From: Sorangium cellulosum So0157-2
Lineage (GTDB): Bacteria > Myxococcota_A > Polyangia > Polyangiales > Polyangiaceae
Assembly: GCF_000418325.1 (NCBI RefSeq)
Contig: NC_021658.1
Location: 14,116,501-14,180,500, forward strand
Length of the DNA stretch: 64,000 nucleotides
Direction of reading: 5' to 3'
This document shows, one piece after another, positions 58,729-64,000 of the stretch. The stretch's first letter is position 1, and the number at the start of each line of letters is the position of its first letter. A program made the position numbers and the translations under genes. The notes beneath the pieces are model-generated. The model saw only the letters and a list, made by a program, of their open reading frames with translations, ran no database searches and was not told where the DNA came from.

Positions 58729-61500
58729 TCAGAGGCCGAAGAGCTCCTGGAGGAACACGCCGCCCCTTCCGGGCCCCGCGTGCGTGAAGAACAGGCGCCC
58801 CGCCTCGAAGCTGCCCCCCTCCGCGACCCACTCGGCCGCGTGCGCGCGCAGCCGGGCGACGGGGCGCGGGGGGAACGCGAACGGCGAGCGCGAGCGGTAG
58901 ACGAACGTGGCGTCATAGTCGACGGGATAGCTCGTGATCGTCAGGTAAAACCACCCCTTCCGCGCGAACACGAACGGGGACTCGGTATGACCGCTGTTGT
59001 TCATCGCGGTCTCCGGCCCGAGCGTGAGCGCCATGGCCGGCGGGCTCCAGTGGACGAGATCCAGCGACGTGCGGTAAGCGACCCCGCTCCGGCGCGATTC
59101 CCGCGAGGCGCAGCGCGTATAGTAAACCACCCACAGGTCGCCGAGCCGGACGAGCATCGGATCGCGGGCGACGCAGATGTCCTCGAAGAGCGTCCCTCCG
59201 TGGCGGGTCCAGGTCATCCCGTCGCGCGAGCGCGCGATCCGGAAGCCGGATCGGTCGGGGTCGGGCGTGCCCACGTGAAAGATCATGACCAGGCCGCCGT
59301 CGCGGTCCCGGACCACGTGCGGGGCCCAGATCCAGCGTTCGTCGGGGAGGGCGCGGGTGGAGAAGCGCTCGGGCGCCAGCGCGAAGCTCGGCGAGGCGGC
59401 TTCGACCCAGCGCGCCGGCCCGGGCTCTGCCGCCGTCGCCAGGACGAACTCGATCTCGGTGTCTGGCCGGTAGGGCTCGCGGTTGAAGATGCCCGTGAGG
59501 AGCCAGCGGCCGTCGGAGAGCTGGACGATCGAGTGATCGTTCACGTAGGACGGTGCCTCGCGGAGGGCATTGGCGTCGAAGATCTTCCTCGCGGGGCCCT
59601 GCGTCAGCTGCGGCGCGGGGGGCCCGGAGAAGAACCGCAGCGTGTAGCCGCGCTCGCTCCACGGGGCGGGGGAGCTCCGCGCGTCGATCTCGAGGACCGG
59701 GCGCTGGTCTGCGCCGCACTGGCCGGGGAGCAGCTCGATCCAGAGCGCGTCCTCCGCGAGCGGCCGGACCGGGTTCGCCTGCATCTCGTGGATCACGCCG
59801 ACCTCCCGCCCGTCGAGCCGCACGCGCGCCGTCTGGGGGGCTTTCGCCGCGGAGTACGCGCGGAGGAGCAGGAGCCCGCGCGCGTCCGGCGGGCAGTCGA
59901 CCTCGATCCGGGTGATCCCGCGGCCCTCGCGCGACCGGGAGGCCCGCCGGATCTCCGAGCGCTCGGCGTCGAAGGCCGCGCGCGCGCGGCGCCGCGTCCC
60001 TTCGAGGCGGACCTCCTGCTCGCCGATCTCCCGAGGATCCGAGAAGGCGTAGGCGAGGCCCAGCGACCGCGCCCGCAGCGGCGTATAGGCGCCGGTCGGG
60101 CCGGCCTCGATGCCGAAGCGCAGGCCGGAGCGGCTCACGATCGGGTCGGCCACGTGCAGGCGGTACAAGGAATGGTCGAACAGGGCGTTCCGCCAGCGAT
60201 TCTCGGGATTGATGACGATGAAGCGGAGCAGGCCGCTGAACGGGTTATGGTGCGCGCCCAGGAAATAGAAGCCGCCGTTGAAGTAATCCTCGGTGCCGGT
60301 CCCGATCTGCAGGGGGTACGACATCCTGTCGGTCCGGATCATCTCGTCCCCCTCGAGATAGGTCCGGTCGTTGGGCCGGCCGCCGCTGAGGTGCTCCAGG
60401 AGGGCGACGAGCTGGAGCGGCCCCTCGCCCTCGAAGAGGGGCATCGTCGTCTCGCGTCCGGGGGCCACCTGATCGCGGTATTGCGCGAGGAGCCGCACGC
60501 CGGGGCGGGCGGGCGCGAGATCGACGGCCACCTCGAGGGCCGCGATGGACGCCCCGGGCGCGGCCCCGAGCGACAACACCTCTCCCTCGGCGAGCGGAAT
60601 GGGCAGGCGCGTCGCGAGCCTGCCGAACCCCGCGGCGTCGGGCGCCCGGGCGGCGTGCAGCGCGCTCCGGAACGTGGTCCATCCGCCGTCGGCCTCGGCG
60701 CCCGTGCTGGCCAGGCCGAAGAAGAACGACGCGGGCACCGGCGGCTGCTCACCGATCCTCACGTCCAGGTCTTTCAGGCTTCCCGCAGGGATCCGGAGGT
60801 CGAGGCCCGATACCGTCGCTGGGCCGATCGCCAGGACGAGCGGCGCGCCGGGGCTCGGGGCCTGCCGGTGCGTCGGGGCGGGCAGGGTGGCGGTCCAGTC
60901 CTCGGCCATGAACCCCGCGAGCTCCTCGGGCGTCGGCCCCGACGCGGCGCCGGGGCCCTCGCGGTAGGTGACCTGGTAATAGATGGGGACGCCCCGGAAG
61001 CGGACCTTGGCCTCGCTGGACCAGGCGAAGGGGACGTAGCTGGTGAATGCGCCCGAGCTCGCGTCGACGCCGAGCACGAGCGGCGGCTTCCAGGGGCCGC
61101 GGCCCTCGAAGAAGTCGTGGGGTGAGCCGCGGAAGGCCGTGCGCCCGTCGATCTCGATCCAGATCTCCTGGTCCGGCTTGTCGAGCTCCGCGCGCGGGGC
61201 GGTCATCCATATCCGCGTGATTCTCCCCTCGCCGCGGGCGTGGAACAGGACCCGGTGATCCCCCTCCTGCGCGACGCCGGCGCGATATCCATCGTTGTTG
61301 CCACCCGCGGGGTCGTGGGTGGTCACGCTCCGGGATATCCACCCCGGGTGAAAGGAGAGCAGATCCTCCAGCACCGGAGAGATGGACGCGACGCCCGGCG
61401 TGACGGCGAGGGCCCCGCCGAGGAGATGGCGGCCCGCGCGGGAGACGAGGGTGTCCAGGCGTGCGCCCGCGGCGCGCGCGATGTGCTGCCCGAGGTTCAT
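58729..61500 (-). CDS. GH172 (DUF2961)/GH43-like glycosidase fusion
   Basis: 923 aa. The N-terminal two thirds match DUF2961, now glycoside hydrolase family 172 (jelly-roll, DFFEGRG, IGTGTEDYFNGGFYFLGAHHNP near 420); GH172 members act on alpha-fructofuranosides such as difructose dianhydrides. The C-terminal 300 residues are a five-bladed propeller of the GH43/GH32/DUF4185 kind (YVNDHSIVQLSDGRWLLTG, WIWAPHVVRDRDGG, VARDPMLVRLGDLWVVYYT). The signal-like N-terminus is weak. A GTG two codons before the ATG at 61500 is the only nearby alternative. Divergent from an ADP-ribosylglycohydrolase gene and near a sugar ABC transporter, so a carbohydrate-use role is likely. Confidence 0.82.
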   Translation of the reverse strand: MNLGQHIARAAGARLDTLVSRAGRHLLGGALAVTPGVASISPVLEDLLSFHPGWISRSVTTHDPAGGNNDGYRAGVAQEGDHRVLFHARGEGRITRIWMTAPRAELDKPDQEIWIEIDGRTAFRGSPHDFFEGRGPWKPPLVLGVDASSGAFTSYVPFAWSSEAKVRFRGVPIYYQVTYREGPGAASGPTPEELAGFMAEDWTATLPAPTHRQAPSPGAPLVLAIGPATVSGLDLRIPAGSLKDLDVRIGEQPPVPASFFFGLASTGAEADGGWTTFRSALHAARAPDAAGFGRLATRLPIPLAEGEVLSLGAAPGASIAALEVAVDLAPARPGVRLLAQYRDQVAPGRETTMPLFEGEGPLQLVALLEHLSGGRPNDRTYLEGDEMIRTDRMSYPLQIGTGTEDYFNGGFYFLGAHHNPFSGLLRFIVINPENRWRNALFDHSLYRLHVADPIVSRSGLRFGIEAGPTGAYTPLRARSLGLAYAFSDPREIGEQEVRLEGTRRRARAAFDAERSEIRRASRSREGRGITRIEVDCPPDARGLLLLRAYSAAKAPQTARVRLDGREVGVIHEMQANPVRPLAEDALWIELLPGQCGADQRPVLEIDARSSPAPWSERGYTLRFFSGPPAPQLTQGPARKIFDANALREAPSYVNDHSIVQLSDGRWLLTGIFNREPYRPDTEIEFVLATAAEPGPARWVEAASPSFALAPERFSTRALPDERWIWAPHVVRDRDGGLVMIFHVGTPDPDRSGFRIARSRDGMTWTRHGGTLFEDICVARDPMLVRLGDLWVVYYTRCASRESRRSGVAYRTSLDLVHWSPPAMALTLGPETAMNNSGHTESPFVFARKGWFYLTITSYPVDYDATFVYRSRSPFAFPPRPVARLRAHAAEWVAEGGSFEAGRLFFTHAGPGRGGVFLQELFGL

Positions 61501-61614
61501 GAGCACAACCTAAGGGGGAGATCGGCGCCGGGGGAGCGGGCTCGGCACCTCGCTTGCATTGACGCGAGGCGAAACCAGGCGCGACGCTCCGGGCGCGCAT
61601 TCAAGGAGTGATTC

Positions 61615-62967
61615 ATGCGCACCCGTGGCGGCCCTCGCCTCCTCGAAGGAACATGCCGCATCGCGCCTTCTGCGCGCTGGCGCGGCCTGCTGCTCGCGCT
61701 CCTTTCCATCCCGTCGCTCGCGGGCGCGGGCGGCGCGCCGGCAGACCCCGTGGAGCAACGCGACCTTCCGGGAATCTCCCCCAAACCGCGCGGGCAGCTC
61801 GATCGCGCGGCCTACGCCGAGCGGCTCCGCGCGATGTGGCTCGGCGAGTGCATCGCCAACTGGACGGGGCTGACGACGGAGGGCGTCCGCATCGAGCGCC
61901 CCTTCTTCACCGACGCAGACTGGGGGACACCTCAAGGCCGCAACGGGGCGCGGATCGACTTCGTGCTCCTCGACCCGTGCCCGGCCGATGACGACACCGA
62001 TATCGAATATGTCTACTTGCACCTCATGACCGAGGCGCGGACGCTCTTCCTGTCTCCCGAGGCGATCCGGGACGGGTGGCGAGCGCACATCAACGATTTC
62101 ATCTGGGTCTCCAACCGGAGGGCGCGCGACCTCCTGGAGCGCGGCGTGCTGCCCCCCAGGACGAGCCACCCGGCGCTCAACCCGGACGCGCTCCACATCG
62201 ACGCGCAGCTCACCACGGAGATCTTCGGCGCCCTCGCGCCCGGCATGCCGGCGCTCGCGCTCCGGATCGCCGACCTCCCCATCCGGACCACGGCGCGCGC
62301 GCACGCCGCGCACGCCGCGCAGTTCCATGTCCTCCTCTTCTCGCTCGCGTCGACCGTCGATCCGGAGAAGCCGCGGCGCGAGGAGATCGTGCGCATCGTC
62401 CGCGAGGCCAGGGGCCACCTGCCGGATGCGTCGAAGGCCGCCGATGTCATCGATTTCGTGCTCTCGGCCTATCTATCGGCGGACGATCCCGAGGATTGGG
62501 AGAGCGCCCGCGACGCCATCGCGCATCGCTATCAGGAGCAGGCCCGGGCGCACGGCTTCGTCTATCGAGGGTTCACGGAGTCCGCGATCAACCTGGCGAC
62601 CGGGACGATGGCCCTCCTGTTCGGCGGGGGGAGCTTCCGGCGCACCGTCCAGATCGGCACCCTGTCCGGGTGGGACTCCGACAACGGCACGGCGACGATG
62701 GGCGGGCTCGTGGCGCTCATCGGCGGCATGGAGGAGCTGCACCGCGCCTTCCCGGGGGCGCGGCTCGCCCAGCGCTATCGCATCCACCGCACGCGCCCGA
62801 CCCTGCCGGACCGGCTGCCGGAGGACCGCGAGGCGGAGGACACCTTCACGGCGATTGCGCAGAGGATGGTCGCGCTGGTGGATCTCGCGGCGCAGGCTGA
62901 CGGCCCGCGGCCGCGCGGGCCCCGCGCGCGCGGCGCACCCGATCGACGGCCACCGCGGCCACGATGA
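61615..62967 (+). CDS. ADP-ribosylglycohydrolase family protein, exported
   Basis: 450 aa. Signal peptide (about 20-40, LLLALLSIPSLAGAGG). The ADP-ribosylglycohydrolase fold shows the metal motif DDDTDIEYVYL (about 125-135), GMWLGE-like RAMWLGECIANWTG and GWDSDNGTATMGGLV (about 350-365). Exported members next to glycosidases are thought to act on sugar conjugates rather than protein ADP-ribose; this is inference. The last 30 residues are Arg/Pro-rich and overlap the convergent permease gene by 122 bp, so the natural C-terminus may have been lost. Confidence 0.84.
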   Translation: MRTRGGPRLLEGTCRIAPSARWRGLLLALLSIPSLAGAGGAPADPVEQRDLPGISPKPRGQLDRAAYAERLRAMWLGECIANWTGLTTEGVRIERPFFTDADWGTPQGRNGARIDFVLLDPCPADDDTDIEYVYLHLMTEARTLFLSPEAIRDGWRAHINDFIWVSNRRARDLLERGVLPPRTSHPALNPDALHIDAQLTTEIFGALAPGMPALALRIADLPIRTTARAHAAHAAQFHVLLFSLASTVDPEKPRREEIVRIVREARGHLPDASKAADVIDFVLSAYLSADDPEDWESARDAIAHRYQEQARAHGFVYRGFTESAINLATGTMALLFGGGSFRRTVQIGTLSGWDSDNGTATMGGLVALIGGMEELHRAFPGARLAQRYRIHRTRPTLPDRLPEDREAEDTFTAIAQRMVALVDLAAQADGPRPRGPRARGAPDRRPPRPR

Positions 62968-63841
62968 TCGCGCCCGTCGCGATCTCCTGCACCCAGCTCG
63001 GCAGCCCGAGGTGGACGCCGCCGGTCCGGATCACCGTGATGAGCAGCGCGCCGATCACGCTCCCGGCGACGCTCCCCTCGCCGCCCGAGAGCGGCGCGCC
63101 GCCGATGACGACCGCCGCGATGACCTCGAGCTCGAGGCCCACCGAGTCCGTCGGGTCGCCCACCGTCAGCGTCGAGAACTCCATCACGCCCGCGACGCCG
63201 GCGAGGAGGCTCGACAGGGTGTACACCGCGATCTTCACGCGCCCCGTGTCGATGCCGCACAGCCGCGCCGCGGCCTCGTTGCTGCCGACCGCGAACACGT
63301 GGCGCCCGAAGCGCGTGAAGGTGAGGACGGCGAAGACGAGGAGCGCGAGCGCCGCGGTCATCCACAGCCCGGGCGCGGCGAGGTCGGCCGAGAGCAGCGC
63401 GTCGAGGCCGCGCGGGTCGGCGTCGACCTTCTGCTCGGACGCGAGCCCCTTGGCGGCGCCGCGGAGCGCGCTCATCGTGCCCAGCGTCACGACGAAGGGC
63501 ATCATCCGCGCCCGCCCCACGAGCGTCCCGGCGACGACGCCCGCGAGGCCCGCCGCCGCCGTGGCGGCGAGCGCCGCGGGCAGCGCCGGCACCCCCGCGC
63601 GCAGGAGCGTCGCGAGGACGACCGTGGTGAACGCGACGAGCGAGCCCGTGGAGAGGTCGATCCCGCCGGTCGCGATGACCAGGGTCATGCCGAGGGCGCA
63701 GATGCCGACCACCACCGTCTGCCGCGCCATCGTGAGCAGGTTCTGGCTGCGCAGGAACGTGTCGGGCGTGAGCGCCGCGAAGAGCGCGTAGACGAGCAGC
63801 AGGGCGACGAGCGGGCCGAGCCACGGCGGGCGCTTCTTCAC
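62846..63841 (-). CDS. Ribose-type ABC transporter permease
   Basis: 331 aa, RbsC/BPD_transp_2 family. About nine membrane helices; conserved ATGGIDLSTGSL, VGSNEAAARLCGID and VIGGAPLSGGEGSVAGSVIGAL segments. Inner-membrane channel of a sugar importer. GTG start at 63841 follows GGAGG at 7 nt and overlaps the ATPase stop by 4 bp (GTGA). The last 25 residues are Pro/Arg-rich and lie in the overlap with the ADP-ribosylglycohydrolase gene. Confidence 0.9.
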   Translation of the reverse strand: MKKRPPWLGPLVALLLVYALFAALTPDTFLRSQNLLTMARQTVVVGICALGMTLVIATGGIDLSTGSLVAFTTVVLATLLRAGVPALPAALAATAAAGLAGVVAGTLVGRARMMPFVVTLGTMSALRGAAKGLASEQKVDADPRGLDALLSADLAAPGLWMTAALALLVFAVLTFTRFGRHVFAVGSNEAAARLCGIDTGRVKIAVYTLSSLLAGVAGVMEFSTLTVGDPTDSVGLELEVIAAVVIGGAPLSGGEGSVAGSVIGALLITVIRTGGVHLGLPSWVQEIATGAIIVAAVAVDRVRRARGARAAAGRQPAPRDPPARPSSAQSP

Positions 63842-64000
63842 GACGAGACCTCCAGGAGGAGCGACGCCGCGGTCCACGACGCCGCGGGCCGCGGCGGATC
63901 GAGCGTCCCCCGGCGGAGGACCGCGATGCGGTCGCACGTCGTCACGAGCTCGTCGAGCTGGCTCGACACGAGCACGATGGCCTTGCCGGCGCCCGCGAGC
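63838..64000 (-). CDS. C-terminal end of a ribose-type ABC ATPase (partial)
   Basis: 54 codons enter from the right edge of the window. They read GKAIVLVSSQLDELVTTCDR then IAVLRRG, the end of an RbsA/MglA-type second ATPase domain, and a Ser/Ala tail. The first part of the gene lies outside the window. The stop overlaps the permease start. Confidence 0.85.
   Translation of the reverse strand, partial: LAGAGKAIVLVSSQLDELVTTCDRIAVLRRGTLDPPRPAASWTAASLLLEVSS

Noticed and set aside
1..64000. tRNA, rRNA, CRISPR arrays, insertion sequences, prophage or integrase genes
   Set aside because: None seen on either strand: no transposase or integrase motifs, no spaced identical repeats of CRISPR type, no recognisable stable RNA.

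Overview
The window is uniformly very GC-rich. It looks like chromosome from a large-genome myxobacterium of the Sorangium/Polyangium type. The reasons are the many secreted lipoproteins with Gly/Ser linkers, an SBBP-repeat lipoprotein with Cys-rich CxPGS modules, a MYXO-CTERM-like tail, strings of histidine kinase and receiver genes, ECF sigma factors, and polysaccharide-degrading enzymes. I found no rRNA, tRNA, CRISPR array or insertion sequence. The assignment rests on gene content only.

Layout. 0-2.7 kb: a histidine kinase followed by two receiver-only proteins. 2.7-4.3 kb: a small Cys-rich lipoprotein and an aspartyl/asparaginyl beta-hydroxylase. 4.3-22.4 kb: the most interesting region, read as a nicotianamine-type metallophore locus. 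A nicotianamine synthase (10.3-11.2 kb) lies between a phytanoyl-CoA-type dioxygenase and a PLP aminotransferase. Upstream on the same strand is a seven-gene operon: ABC ATPase, TonB-dependent receptor, two ABC-2/DUF3526 permeases, a methyltransferase, a MATE exporter and an asparagine-synthetase-like amidotransferase. Facing them is mtnB-mtnD-mtnA, which recycles methylthioadenosine, the by-product of nicotianamine synthase. Four promoter regions (4.39, 6.69, 12.36 and 22.36 kb) share the AT-rich core ARTTGCAWWW. In two of them it overlaps the -35 of a near-identical promoter (TTGACW, 17 bp, CATAMG). I infer one metal-responsive regulon that makes, exports and re-imports a tailored nicotianamine-like chelator.

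22.6-31 kb: an AAA ATPase/PIN-nuclease pair (possible defence or toxin system), an SDR, an ECF sigma factor/anti-sigma module, an exported protein, and an out-of-frame lipoprotein/S33-hydrolase chimera. 31-33.5 kb: HupE/UreJ and a small membrane protein divergent from a LysR regulator. 33.5-49.3 kb: a trypsin-fold protein lacking its His and Ser, two beta-propeller/MauG-like di-haem proteins, a beta-lactamase-fold hydrolase, a PL3 pectate lyase, TetR/peroxiredoxin-like and ArsR/SRPBCC pairs, and a PAS-STAS sensor.

49-58 kb: a MYXO-CTERM-like surface protein; an internally duplicated SBBP lipoprotein interrupted by one in-frame TGA at a Trp position; GNAT; a 5'-nucleotidase/EF-hand fusion; and a LuxR solo whose stop codon lies inside a perfect lux-type box just upstream of a lipoprotein gene. 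58-64 kb: a copper-monooxygenase remnant, a GH172/GH43-like fusion, an ADP-ribosylglycohydrolase, and a ribose-type ABC permease with the end of its ATPase, suggesting uptake and hydrolysis of a sugar or fructan.
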